NCBI RefSeq assembly: GCF_000174415.1
Contig: NZ_ACJM01000012.1
Span: 34,359 to 98,358 of the forward strand
DNA: 64,000 nt
From: Dethiobacter alkaliphilus AHT 1
GTDB lineage: Bacteria > Bacillota > Dethiobacteria > Dethiobacterales > Dethiobacteraceae
Direction of reading: 5' to 3'
Below, piece after piece: positions 16,118 through 24,927 of the stretch. Below the pieces are notes generated by a model. That model was not told the DNA's origin. It saw nothing but the letters and a program-made list of their open reading frames with translations, and did not search any database. Position numbers and translations under genes: made by a program. Each line of letters begins with the position of its first letter. Positions within the stretch are counted from its first letter, which is position 1.

Positions 16118-17213
16118 GGCCCTCCTTTTTGCGGATAATGGCCAAAATTAAAGTCAGAGAGGGTATAAGCAGGACGAACACAATGGTAAGCAGAGCAAAG
16201 GCATCAAAGTACTGCATTTTTGCCGGGTAGTTGGGAAAAAGCAGGCTGGACGCAACAATTAAACCGGCACAGAGAAAGACTGTTAACTTCCTGTAGGGAA
16301 TATGTAAAAGCTGAATAATACCAAAAGATAAGAGATAGAGAAAGACACAAAGAGTTGTAAATATGGCCACAATCCAGGGCAGCGTTAAAAACAGCTCAAA
16401 TCTTTCCACCGGAAAGCCGGGAAACGCTATGGCAGACATGGCATTAATGCCGGGCCAGATGGCCACTTCTATGTGGTCAACACCCAAAACTCCAATAACG
16501 CTAATGGTTTGCGCAACTGCCAATGCTGTCAGCACACCCACAGCCAACAAAGCTGGCTTTAATGCCTGCTGTGGTTTTTTTATAAAAGGGCTGGTAAAAA
16601 GAAGGAGCTCCAGCCCCTGCCAGAACCCGGCAAAAAGAACGGCACCTTTTAACACTGGCAGTACGCCGTTGCCCAGCACCGGTTGAAGATTTTCCAGCCT
16701 GATATTTACAACCTGCAGTGCTGCCACCATAATCAACGGCAGCAGCAAAAACGGAGCCATCATTTGCAGCAGTCGGACAACGGCGGGAAACCCGTAAATA
16801 ACTACCCATACGGCCCCCAGGGTGAAGAGGGTTACTGAAACAGCAGGATGAGCTTCCCTGACAAAAAAAGTCTCATTTACCACATTAAAATCCTTTAGTA
16901 AAAAGGACAAGAATATAAACCAATAGGCCAGATAGCCCAGGATAATCACATAGCTTAGCGGCTTTCCCCATACTTTACCGCCGAATTCAAAAAAATTTTC
17001 CCGGGGAAATCTGGCGGTCAGTTTGACCAGAATAAATGTGTTAAAGGCGATAAAAACCGAACCCAGCAGCATAGCTATCCAGGCATCCTGACCGGCAACC
17101 CGTGCCGTTGCTTTGGGAATGACAAAAATTTCGAACTCAATGATGCTAACAATCAGCACAATCAGCAATATCCTGACATCTAAGCGGTCTGTTACGGAAT
17201 CTTTGATGCTCAT
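16104..17213 (-). CDS. gerAB: Spore germination permease-like protein, GerAB family (operon 1)
   Basis: 369 residues with about ten membrane segments, of the amino-acid permease (APC) superfamily. It begins with SIKDSVTDRLDVRILLIVLIVSI, as in endospore germination permeases. The B subunit carries the germinant-binding pocket in Bacillus GerA receptors. It follows the gerAA gene after an 11-base gap and overlaps gerAC. The paralogue at 19688-20800 is similar along its whole length. Confidence 0.93.
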   Translation of the reverse strand: MSIKDSVTDRLDVRILLIVLIVSIIEFEIFVIPKATARVAGQDAWIAMLLGSVFIAFNTFILVKLTARFPRENFFEFGGKVWGKPLSYVIILGYLAYWFIFLSFLLKDFNVVNETFFVREAHPAVSVTLFTLGAVWVVIYGFPAVVRLLQMMAPFLLLPLIMVAALQVVNIRLENLQPVLGNGVLPVLKGAVLFAGFWQGLELLLFTSPFIKKPQQALKPALLAVGVLTALAVAQTISVIGVLGVDHIEVAIWPGINAMSAIAFPGFPVERFELFLTLPWIVAIFTTLCVFLYLLSFGIIQLLHIPYRKLTVFLCAGLIVASSLLFPNYPAKMQYFDAFALLTIVFVLLIPSLTLILAIIRKKEGHEIE

Positions 17214-17224
17214 ATATCTGCCCT

Positions 17225-18430
17225 CTAACTTTCCTCGTTATCATTGGGTAAACGAGGTTTATAGGTTTCATCCTGCGGCATAACCTCACTGCTACTTCTG
17301 GCCAACGTATGCCCCCAGCCACTGGCCTCGAAAGGTGCCAGGGGAGTCATGTAGGGTATGCCAAAGGACTTTAATGTCACAAGGTGGGCGCTAAGATAGA
17401 AGAAAGCCAGGGCATATCCAAAAATACCTAAGAAAGTTGCCATAATCATGGTAATAAACTGAATAATCCGCACAGATGTGCGCAAATCAAAATCAGGTAT
17501 ACCAAAAGAGCAGATGATGGTCAGGGTTACCACCATTAAAACCACAGGAGTGACAATATTGGCATATAATCCGGCAATTATCAGCGCCAGTCCGGAAAAC
17601 AAGGCGATACTTGCTCCCAATGGGGTTGGAATACGAATCATCATCAGGCGCACCGCTTCCACAATCCCCATCATAATAAAGGCTTCCAGATAGATGGGAA
17701 AAGGAGCGCCGCCCCTGGCTCTGGCAATAATGAATGCGATCTTGGTAGGCAGAAATTCGGGGTTAAAAGTGGCCAAAGCTATGTAAAAGGCAGGCAGGCT
17801 GGCGGCCAGGATAAACATAATATAGCGCGCCGCCCGAAAAAAGCTGGCGGCCACAAACCAACGGGTGTGCACATCTTCGGGGGTATCCATTAAATCAAAG
17901 AAGGTGGTGGGGGCAAGCAGTGCTTCGCTGCTTCCGTCTGTCAGTATGGCCACCCTGCCCTGCAATAAGCCGGACTCCACCACATCGGGCCTGGGGGTTG
18001 TTTCAACCTGAGGAAAAGGGCTCAGGTTGGAGTTTTCAATGTTTCGTTCAATATAGCTGCTGCCAATTACCGATTCAGTGCGTATGGCACGCAGCCTGTC
18101 TTTTACCTCCCCCACAATACCCGGATGAGCCACGTCTTTTAAGTAAGCAATAACAACTTTTCGCCTGGATCTGGAACCCACCAAGAGCTGTTCAAAAACC
18201 AGGCTGTCATCCTGCAGCAGTTGACGAAGGGTCTGTATGTTAACTTCAATGCTGTCGGCAAAACGTTTTTTTGGCCCCCGCAGGGGAAACTGGTTGTCCC
18301 GCGGCAGCACATCCACAAAGGAAACCTCAGGATCGGGTTCATTTTCCCCAATCACCTCAGGTTCCTCTGCCGGTTTGTATTCTTCCCGTTTTGTCTGCTG
18401 GCGTTTAAGCCAGCTGAATCTTTTAAACAT
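17225..18430 (-). CDS. gerAA: Spore germination protein, GerAA family (operon 1)
   Basis: 401 residues from ATG 18430, with GAGGG 8 bases upstream; TTG 18445 is an alternative. It has a soluble N-terminal part (FLVGSRSRRKVV-like segment, residues 80-200) and a membrane part with EAVRLMMIRIPTPLGASIAL and SFGIPYMTPLAP near the end, the hallmarks of the GerA/SpoVAF family. The A subunit forms the oligomeric ring of the germinant receptor. It is the first gene of a three-gene gerA operon. Confidence 0.93.
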   Translation of the reverse strand: MFKRFSWLKRQQTKREEYKPAEEPEVIGENEPDPEVSFVDVLPRDNQFPLRGPKKRFADSIEVNIQTLRQLLQDDSLVFEQLLVGSRSRRKVVIAYLKDVAHPGIVGEVKDRLRAIRTESVIGSSYIERNIENSNLSPFPQVETTPRPDVVESGLLQGRVAILTDGSSEALLAPTTFFDLMDTPEDVHTRWFVAASFFRAARYIMFILAASLPAFYIALATFNPEFLPTKIAFIIARARGGAPFPIYLEAFIMMGIVEAVRLMMIRIPTPLGASIALFSGLALIIAGLYANIVTPVVLMVVTLTIICSFGIPDFDLRTSVRIIQFITMIMATFLGIFGYALAFFYLSAHLVTLKSFGIPYMTPLAPFEASGWGHTLARSSSEVMPQDETYKPRLPNDNEES

Positions 18431-18581
18431 AGCTGTCGCCCTCAATAGATAATGTTGTGCCGGAAATAATAACGCTTCACTGTTTGCGAAGCTGCTAAGG
18501 AAACGGAATGCGTGTCTTTCTTATGGTAGATTTAGCAAGATGGCAATTTAATATTACTCTTTTTACAATTTAACTAAAATT

Positions 18582-19691
18582 TTACTCAATCTTGCCAAAA
18601 CGGCTCAGGTGTGACTCCACCGCAATGGATACGGGGATATGGGGAAAGATTTTATCCCAGTCAAGTCTCTGGTGTGCCTGGGGATGGTGCCGGCGCAGAA
18701 TGGACTGAAAGCCCAGATAGTCAGTGCCAAAGTCTTGCTGCGCTTTATCTACGGCAGAGCGAACCTGGCCTTCGATGGTTTGGGCCAGGGCGCTTTCTAC
18801 TCCACTGACATTTGCAGGATCGGACATATCAACATGATGGCCCAGTTGCTGGCGCAGAATGCCGTCTGTTTCAATGCTGATGTGAAACCGCACCTTATCA
18901 TCTTCTATTTCAGGGATAATTTTGGTTCGGATATCTTTTGTCAGATAACTATATTCTTCCCCCTGAAAACTTGCCGTGACCGGTACCTGCACATCTTCCA
19001 TGAGCCAGTTTATAGCTTGGGTTTCTTCACTGCTTAGCCAGCCCACCAATTTATAATTATCAAAAACAGCACTGCCGTGGCGGATAATAAATTCTCCTTC
19101 ATCTGATTTCATTACCCGGGGCAGCAGGCCGCGCCCCCCGGTTCTTCTTAAATCAGCCACAAAGTCAAAAAAAGGATTTCGCCTGGCTAAAGACACATAG
19201 GGCCACATCTCCGCCATGGCCACCAACTCCTGTGAGATATACTCCCGATAAAGTGGCTCGGTTTTTAAAATATCAAGGGCACGCTTGTCCTGGGCCGCCA
19301 TCAGGCGGGCCCGCATCTGTATTTCCGGATGACGGTGAAAGTAGTCGGTAACCTCTCTGAAATCAAACTCCTTTGCCGCCTCTTCACCCACTATAACCAA
19401 GGTTAAGTGGGCAAGGGAAATTCTTGTGGCTAAACGGGACTGCAATTGCTCCAGGGCCATTTCAAAGTTGTCTGTAGCCACGCTGAGTATAATCACCGGG
19501 GGTTGCTGTGTATTAGACTGCATTGTGCCCGGCCTAAATACTTCTATTGTTACCAGGTATCTGCCGGTAGAGCCCTCATCTGCCAGGTCAAGGCCAATGG
19601 CTGTAACAAACGCCCTGTTTTCAATTTGTACCGCACCGCAGCCGGCGAGAAAGAAAACAATAAGAGCTGTGGCAAGTACTTTTCTTATCAA
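18582..19691 (-). CDS. gerAC: Spore germination lipoprotein, Ger(x)C family (operon 2)
   Basis: 369 residues; lipobox FLAGC (Cys 18) then NRAFVTAIGLDLAD. The C-terminal DFGTDYLGFQSILRRHHPQ stretch parallels its neighbour. The start overlaps the gerAB stop by 4 bases, so this operon is tightly coupled. Between this gene and the start of the next ger operon (18431-18581) there is no obvious terminator stem, so read-through from operon 2 into operon 1 is possible. Confidence 0.93.
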   Translation of the reverse strand: MIRKVLATALIVFFLAGCGAVQIENRAFVTAIGLDLADEGSTGRYLVTIEVFRPGTMQSNTQQPPVIILSVATDNFEMALEQLQSRLATRISLAHLTLVIVGEEAAKEFDFREVTDYFHRHPEIQMRARLMAAQDKRALDILKTEPLYREYISQELVAMAEMWPYVSLARRNPFFDFVADLRRTGGRGLLPRVMKSDEGEFIIRHGSAVFDNYKLVGWLSSEETQAINWLMEDVQVPVTASFQGEEYSYLTKDIRTKIIPEIEDDKVRFHISIETDGILRQQLGHHVDMSDPANVSGVESALAQTIEGQVRSAVDKAQQDFGTDYLGFQSILRRHHPQAHQRLDWDKIFPHIPVSIAVESHLSRFGKIE

Positions 19692-20800
19692 TTTTCAGTA
19701 CCCTCCTTTTTGCGGATAACGGCTAATATTAAGGTAAGAACGGGAATAACAGCAATAAAGAGCAGCGTTACTATGTTTAGAAGCTCTCTGGCTTGCAAAG
19801 TCCAGGCATAATTGGGAAACAGGAGGGTGCCGCCCACAATTACTGCGGCAAGCAGGTAGATGACAACTGTTCTGTGCTGAATGTTAAACGTTTGCACTAT
19901 CCCATAGGAGAGAAGGTAGAGAAACACGCAGAGTGTACTGAATATGCCGACAAGCCAGGGGAGAGTCAGAAATAACTCATACCTTTCCACCGGAAATCCG
20001 GGAAAATGAATAACGGACATGGTGTCAATGCCGGGCCACACCGAGACCTCGATATTGTCCACTCCCAGGATACCAATGGCGTTGACCGACTGTATTAAGG
20101 CAATGAAAATAATCAGGTTAACTCCCAACAGTGCTGGTTTTAAAGCTTTCTGTGGGTTTTTTATAAAAGGGCCGGCAAAAAGAATTATTTCCAAACCTTG
20201 CAGAAAGCCGGCAACCAAAATTGCTCCCTTTAGGACAGGCCAGATACCGCCTGCCAGCATGGGCTGGAACTGTTCCAATTGGATATGTGGCAAGGCAAGC
20301 CCCCCTATAAACAACAGGGGCAGAATAATAAAGGGCAGCAGAATCTGCAATAGCCTGACCAGTGCGGGAAAACCATAAGACACAGCCCAGGCCGCGCCGA
20401 TAACCAGTAAGATAACGGAGATAATGGGTTGTGCTTCCCTGACAAAGAAGGTTTGGTTGGCTACGCTAAAGTCTTCCAGCAATGTTATGAGAAAAACGAG
20501 CCAATATAAGAGAAAACCCACTATCATTACCAGGCCCAACGGCTTGCCCCAGACTTTGGGGCTGAAATGAAAAATATTTTCGCCGGGGAACCTGGACATT
20601 AGCTTTACTAACAAAAAGGTATTTACCGAAACAATAACCGCCCCAATAATCAGGGACAGCCAGGCGTCCTGACCGGCTATCTCCACCACACCCCTGGAAA
20701 AAGTAAAAACTTCAAATTCCAGAATGCTCACAATCAGTACCGCAATCAGGATGCGTGGCTCTAACTTGTCATTAACTGAATCGGAAATGGAATAAGCCAA
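19688..20800 (-). CDS. gerAB: Spore germination permease-like protein, GerAB family (operon 2)
   Basis: 370 residues with about ten hydrophobic segments, opening with SISDSVNDKLEPRILIAVLIVSI. It shares many blocks with the operon 1 protein, including VNQTFFVREAQP-like, GVDNIEVSVWPGID and FPGFPVERYELFLTLPW. It lies 3 bases after gerAA and overlaps gerAC by 4. Differences in the membrane core between the two B subunits would set different germinant specificities. Confidence 0.93.
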   Translation of the reverse strand: MAYSISDSVNDKLEPRILIAVLIVSILEFEVFTFSRGVVEIAGQDAWLSLIIGAVIVSVNTFLLVKLMSRFPGENIFHFSPKVWGKPLGLVMIVGFLLYWLVFLITLLEDFSVANQTFFVREAQPIISVILLVIGAAWAVSYGFPALVRLLQILLPFIILPLLFIGGLALPHIQLEQFQPMLAGGIWPVLKGAILVAGFLQGLEIILFAGPFIKNPQKALKPALLGVNLIIFIALIQSVNAIGILGVDNIEVSVWPGIDTMSVIHFPGFPVERYELFLTLPWLVGIFSTLCVFLYLLSYGIVQTFNIQHRTVVIYLLAAVIVGGTLLFPNYAWTLQARELLNIVTLLFIAVIPVLTLILAVIRKKEGTEN

Positions 20801-20803
20801 TTA

Positions 20804-22012
20804 TTAATCCTCCTGCTCTGCAGTGCGGGGTTTATATGTCTCATCCTGGGGCATCTTTTCGCTGCCTTTCCGGGCTATAGTATGTCCCCAGGCGCTGGCC
20901 TCCAATGGTGCCAGCGGAGTCATGTACGGGATACCAAACGATTTTAATGATGCCAGGTGAACGCTAAGATAAAAAAAGGCTACAGCAAAGCCAAAAATAC
21001 CCAGGGCCGTGGCCATAATCATGGTGAAGAACTGGATAATGCGCAGAGTGGAGCGCAAATCGTAATTGGGAATACCAAAAGAGCAGATAATGGCCAATGT
21101 CACCACCATTAAGACGATGGGGGTAACCACATTGGAGAGAAGGCCGGCAATAACCAAGGCCAGGCCGCTAAAAAGCGCAATGTTTCCGCCAATGGGAGTG
21201 GGAATGCGAATTAACATCATCCGCACCGCCTCCACAACGCCCATCATTATAAATGTTTCCAGATAAACGGGAAAAGGGGCGGCGCCCCGGGCCCGGGCGA
21301 TGATGAAAGTAATACCTGCCGGAATAAACTCCGGGTTGAACGTGGTTACTGCGATATAAAAAGCGGGTAGCGAGGCAGCCAGGATAAACATGATGTAGCG
21401 GGCCACACGAAAAAAAGTGGCGGCAATAAACCAGCGGGAATTGGCATCCTCCGGTGTATCCATCAGGTCAAACAATGTTGTGGGCGCCAAAAGTATTTCC
21501 GGATTTCCGTCAGAGATTATGGCCACCCTGCCCTGTAACAGTGCAGACATTACCACATCGGGCCTTGTAGTGTTTTCAATTTGGGGAAAGGGGCTGATAT
21601 TTGAGTTCTCAATATCCCTTTCCAGATAGCTGGTGTCAATAACGGCTTCTGTCCGTATTGAGCGCAGTCTTTCTTTTACTTCTGACACAATGCCGGGGTG
21701 TGCCACATCCTTAAGATACGCAATTACAACCCGGTTTCTGGTGCGGGAACCTATTAAAAACTGTTCAAAAGTCAGATTGGAGTCGGAAAAACGCTCCCGT
21801 AATAATTGCAGATTATAAACAATGTTTTCCGAAAAACGTTTCTTCGGGCCACGCAGGGGATACTGGGTATCACGCGGCGCCATATCTACAAGGGATATTT
21901 TTATCTCCTCATCGTCGATGGCCACCTCATCTGTTGCTTGCTCCTGTTCAGGTAGCCGGGGTGCAGCAGCGTTCTGTTGTATTTTCTTTTTCCGTTTTAA
22001 GAATCTGAACAT
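20804..22012 (-). CDS. gerAA: Spore germination protein, GerAA family (operon 2)
   Basis: 402 residues from ATG 22012; a GGAC/GGGG-type ribosome site lies upstream, and a longer frame to 22066 is less likely. Domain layout is as in operon 1, with near-identical blocks (YPLRGPKKRF, RNVVIAYLKDVAHPGIVSEVK-like, YIMFILAASLPAFYIAV). The basic N-terminal tail (FLKRKKKIQ) is cytoplasmic. It is the promoter-proximal gene of the second operon. Confidence 0.93.
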   Translation of the reverse strand: MFRFLKRKKKIQQNAAAPRLPEQEQATDEVAIDDEEIKISLVDMAPRDTQYPLRGPKKRFSENIVYNLQLLRERFSDSNLTFEQFLIGSRTRNRVVIAYLKDVAHPGIVSEVKERLRSIRTEAVIDTSYLERDIENSNISPFPQIENTTRPDVVMSALLQGRVAIISDGNPEILLAPTTLFDLMDTPEDANSRWFIAATFFRVARYIMFILAASLPAFYIAVTTFNPEFIPAGITFIIARARGAAPFPVYLETFIMMGVVEAVRMMLIRIPTPIGGNIALFSGLALVIAGLLSNVVTPIVLMVVTLAIICSFGIPNYDLRSTLRIIQFFTMIMATALGIFGFAVAFFYLSVHLASLKSFGIPYMTPLAPLEASAWGHTIARKGSEKMPQDETYKPRTAEQED

Positions 22013-22155
22013 ATTTTGCCCCGTCCTCACAATTTTTCTGTGTATAGCGTAAGCAGTTTCTGTCAATTTATTCTTAAAGAGGGGTCGTTGCGTATTATAT
22101 GAGCATAGGTTTTGTATATTATAGAAGTGAAGTTTGCTGACAGCAGGAGGTATTT

Positions 22156-22566
22156 ATGGAACGTCAGGTTGTGGAAAAAGATTTTGTGGCCCGGACAATG
22201 CATATCCTGGAAAACTATGATGGGCCCTATGGGGTAACGCTTTTGATTAACTGTTTACTGGGCCTGATTGTGCTGCCCCGGGAGCGGGGTTTTAATCGAG
22301 TCTGTCACCAGGAGGGAATAGGGTTTTCCGATTTGGGAATTGACCCTCAGGAAATATGTTGGGGGAGAATAGCTGAGCAGGAGCAAACCGCATCCCGTTT
22401 CCTGCAGTGTATGCGCAATTCTGTGGCCCATATAAAAATAGAAAGTATCAGTGAACAGGGAGAAATTGAGTCTTTACGCTTTAAAGACCAATCGGGTTTT
22501 GAGGTGGTAATGAAGATAGAAAAGGTCAAAGAGCTGGCCACTAAATTAGCCCAATATGTTCAATGA
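22156..22566 (+). CDS. Standalone HEPN-domain protein (pEK499_p136-like)
   Basis: 136 residues; ATG 22156 with AGGAGG 5 bases upstream. The protein is mostly helical and carries an R-x4-H motif, RNSVAH (R87 to H92), the catalytic signature of HEPN ribonucleases, in the context LQCMRNSVAHIKI. The layout recalls the HEPN family typified by plasmid pEK499 p136. No antitoxin (MNT, SocA-like or other) or defence gene is adjacent; the neighbours are gerAA (divergent) and an acyl-CoA synthetase. It may be an RNase of a defence or stress pathway; assignment to the exact family needs a profile search. Confidence 0.72.
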   Translation: MERQVVEKDFVARTMHILENYDGPYGVTLLINCLLGLIVLPRERGFNRVCHQEGIGFSDLGIDPQEICWGRIAEQEQTASRFLQCMRNSVAHIKIESISEQGEIESLRFKDQSGFEVVMKIEKVKELATKLAQYVQ

Positions 22567-22630
22567 TTACTTCTGTGAAAAAAAATTTATTTCCCATAGG
22601 ACAATTTTTTTAAATTTTCAGACAGGAGTT

Positions 22631-22683
22631 TTGTAAAAAACGGAGAAATTAGTAATATAATTTAACATTAGGAATATTTCTAA
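22631..22683 (+). promoter_or_regulatory. Promoter and AATATT palindrome before acyl-CoA synthetase 1
   Basis: A possible -35 TTGTAA (22631-22636) and a good -10 TATAAT (22656-22661) are followed by the imperfect palindrome TTAGGAATATTTCTAA (22668-22683), which would cover the transcription start. Similar AGAATATTCT palindromes precede the other acyl-CoA synthetase at 44328. Confidence 0.5.
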
Positions 22684-22762
22684 TAATCAAGGAACTATTT
22701 CTCCGCAGCTACTGCCGCAATAAATAGTCTACCAGCCACTTTACTTTTAGGAGGGTAAAACT

Positions 22763-24691
22763 ATGGAAAAAGTCTGGCCCAAGGAGTATACGCAGTCTAT
22801 CAACTCGGTTTTTCAGGCGCAGGTAAAAAAGCTTGGCGACAAGGACATGATTCTGGAAAAGAAGGATGGTGCCTACACGCCCAAGTCGTGGAATGAAGTG
22901 GCTGCAGAGGTTAAAGATCTGTCTTTGGGGCTTGTTTCTCTGGGGGTGCAGCCCAAGGATCGGGTCGCTCTGATGATGACTACGCAGGGCAACTGGTTGA
23001 TTTCCGATTTGGCCATTTTGTCGGCGGCTGCCATTAATGTTCCCGTTTATCCCACCAACAGGGGACAGCAAATTGCCCATATTCTAAACGACTCCGAAGC
23101 GGGAGTAATTATCGTGGGTAGTGTTGACCTGCTGCGGGAAATTTGGCAGGTTTGGGATACAATCCCCAAGCTTAAAACAATTATTATCCCCACCGGCAGC
23201 AAGAGTGAACATGCCCTGTCCGACATCACAGGCAATCTGGGAGATGAGCGTCAGGTCCTGGAGTTTGCGGAAGTGCAGGAAATGGGGCGGGAGTTTGCCC
23301 GGGAAAACCCCGATGTATACCAAGAGCGGTGGCAGAGTGTGGAAAAAGATGATCTGGCCTCGGTGCTCTATACCTCCGGTACCACCGGTAATCCCAAAGG
23401 CGTTATGCTGACCCATGATAATTTCCTCTCTAATGTACGCAACGCTTTGGAGCGGGTAGAAGTCCATGACTGGTTTGTTACCCTTTCGTTTTTGCCTTTA
23501 AGCCATGTGCTGGAAAGAACCGCCGGATATTATATGCCCATGCTGGTGGGCTGTACCATTGCATATGCCGAAAGCATTGATACGCTGGCCGATAACATGC
23601 AGGAAGTTCGTCCCCATTTCTTCGTCTCTGTACCAAGGGTGTACGAGAAAGTTTATGCGGGGATTATGGATAAAGTAAATGCGGGCAGCCCGATAAAGAA
23701 GAGAATCTTTTTCTGGGCCAAAGGAGTTGCCCGGCAGAATGCACAACTGTTTGTTGAGGGGAAAGAGCCGTCCGGTTTCTTTGGTTTTAAGTTTTCTCTG
23801 GCCGATAAACTGGTGTTTAGTACTATCAGGGAGCGCATCGGCGGGCGGCTTGAGTATTGTATCTCCGGCGGCGCGCCGCTGGGCCGGGAACTGGCAGAAT
23901 TCTTCAATGGCATGAATATCAGGATTCTGGAGGGCTATGGCCTGACGGAGACTTCACCCATTATCACCTTCAATTGCCTGAAAAATATGCGTTATGGTTC
24001 GGTGGGCCAGGTTATTGCCCAAGGTGAAGTGCGCATTGATGAAGACGGCGAGATCTTAAGTAAGGGTCCGCAAAACTGCCCCGGCTATTATAATAACCCG
24101 GAAGCCACAGAGGAGCTTTTGGCCGGCGATTGGCTTAAAACCGGAGATATCGGATACCTGGATAAAGACGGATTCCTCTTTATTACCGACCGCAAAAAGG
24201 ATATTATCGTTACCTCCGGCGGTAAAAATGTGGCACCGCAGCCTCTGGAAGGGCTGATGACCAGTGACCGTTATATTCAGCAGGCGGTAATTCAGGGTGA
24301 TAAGAAAAATTACCTGGTGGCTATACTGGTCCCCAATTTTGAGCAGCTGGAAGGTTATGCAAAGGAGAAGGGTTTACAATACGGAAGCCGCAGCGAGCTG
24401 CTCAAGTTGCCGGAAGTGCGCAAGCTTTATGCCAAACGTGTGGCCAAGGCGCTGCAGAATGAACCCCGCTTTGCCCAGGTTAAACGTATCTACCTGATGG
24501 AAAATGAGTTTACACTGGAAGCCAAAGAGCTGACACCTACCCTTAAAATAAAGCGCCGCTTCGTCTTTGAAAAATACAAGGATATCTTCGAAGCGCTGTA
24601 TGCCGGCACAGATGATGCCATTGAAGTAGAATACAAGCCGGAAATCGCCCCGGTACAAAGCACCAACGCATCAAAAAGCACCGGTGCCTAA
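22763..24691 (+). CDS. Long-chain acyl-CoA synthetase (AMP-forming, FAA1 type)
   Basis: 642 residues; ATG 22763 with AGGAGG upstream. It activates fatty acids with ATP and CoA. The P-loop YTSGTTGNPKG is at 203-213, followed by the YGLTETSP adenine motif and WLKTGDIGYLD with the hinge DRKKDIIVTSGGKNVAP. Length and sequence fit the FAA1/COG1022 branch (about 600-650 residues), which differs from the shorter enzyme at 44328. It appears to be a single-gene unit with its own terminator. The palindrome at 22668-22683 suggests repression by a fatty-acid regulator. Confidence 0.93.
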   Translation: MEKVWPKEYTQSINSVFQAQVKKLGDKDMILEKKDGAYTPKSWNEVAAEVKDLSLGLVSLGVQPKDRVALMMTTQGNWLISDLAILSAAAINVPVYPTNRGQQIAHILNDSEAGVIIVGSVDLLREIWQVWDTIPKLKTIIIPTGSKSEHALSDITGNLGDERQVLEFAEVQEMGREFARENPDVYQERWQSVEKDDLASVLYTSGTTGNPKGVMLTHDNFLSNVRNALERVEVHDWFVTLSFLPLSHVLERTAGYYMPMLVGCTIAYAESIDTLADNMQEVRPHFFVSVPRVYEKVYAGIMDKVNAGSPIKKRIFFWAKGVARQNAQLFVEGKEPSGFFGFKFSLADKLVFSTIRERIGGRLEYCISGGAPLGRELAEFFNGMNIRILEGYGLTETSPIITFNCLKNMRYGSVGQVIAQGEVRIDEDGEILSKGPQNCPGYYNNPEATEELLAGDWLKTGDIGYLDKDGFLFITDRKKDIIVTSGGKNVAPQPLEGLMTSDRYIQQAVIQGDKKNYLVAILVPNFEQLEGYAKEKGLQYGSRSELLKLPEVRKLYAKRVAKALQNEPRFAQVKRIYLMENEFTLEAKELTPTLKIKRRFVFEKYKDIFEALYAGTDDAIEVEYKPEIAPVQSTNASKSTGA

Positions 24692-24712
24692 ACCAGCGTC
24701 AAAACCAACGTC

Positions 24713-24745
24713 AAAACGCAGCCTGAAAACAGGCTGCGTTTTTTT
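24713..24745 (+). terminator. Intrinsic terminator of acyl-CoA synthetase 1
   Basis: AAAACGCAGCCTG (24713-24725), loop AAAA, CAGGCTGCGTTTT and more T. A strong classical terminator. Confidence 0.93.
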
Positions 24746-24775
24746 ACAAATTAGGGACGGACCTTTTTTCGCATT

Positions 24776-24926
24776 CACCATGCAACTTTTTGCATGGTGA
24801 GGTTGCTTCTCCTCGCCGGCACCCTGTCTCAACGGCGTGAGACAAAATCACCTGCCTGTCCTCGCAGAGGGTCCCCTTTGTCTCATGTTTGGTGTGGACA
24901 GATAAACCTGTCCCTCTGTCCACACC
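24776..24926. repeat. Hairpin-rich intergenic element (three perfect stems)
   Basis: Three perfect inverted repeats follow each other: CACCATGCAA/TTGCATGGTG (24776-24799), TGTCTCA/TGAGACA (24825-24844) and GGTGTGGACAGA/TCTGTCCACACC (24891-24926). TGTCTCA recurs at about 24879. The last arm ends just before the stop of the DUF3231 gene. No gene is seen here; it resembles a palindromic mobile repeat (REP/MITE-like) rather than a terminator, since T-runs are missing. Confidence 0.55.
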
Positions 24927-24927
24927 G

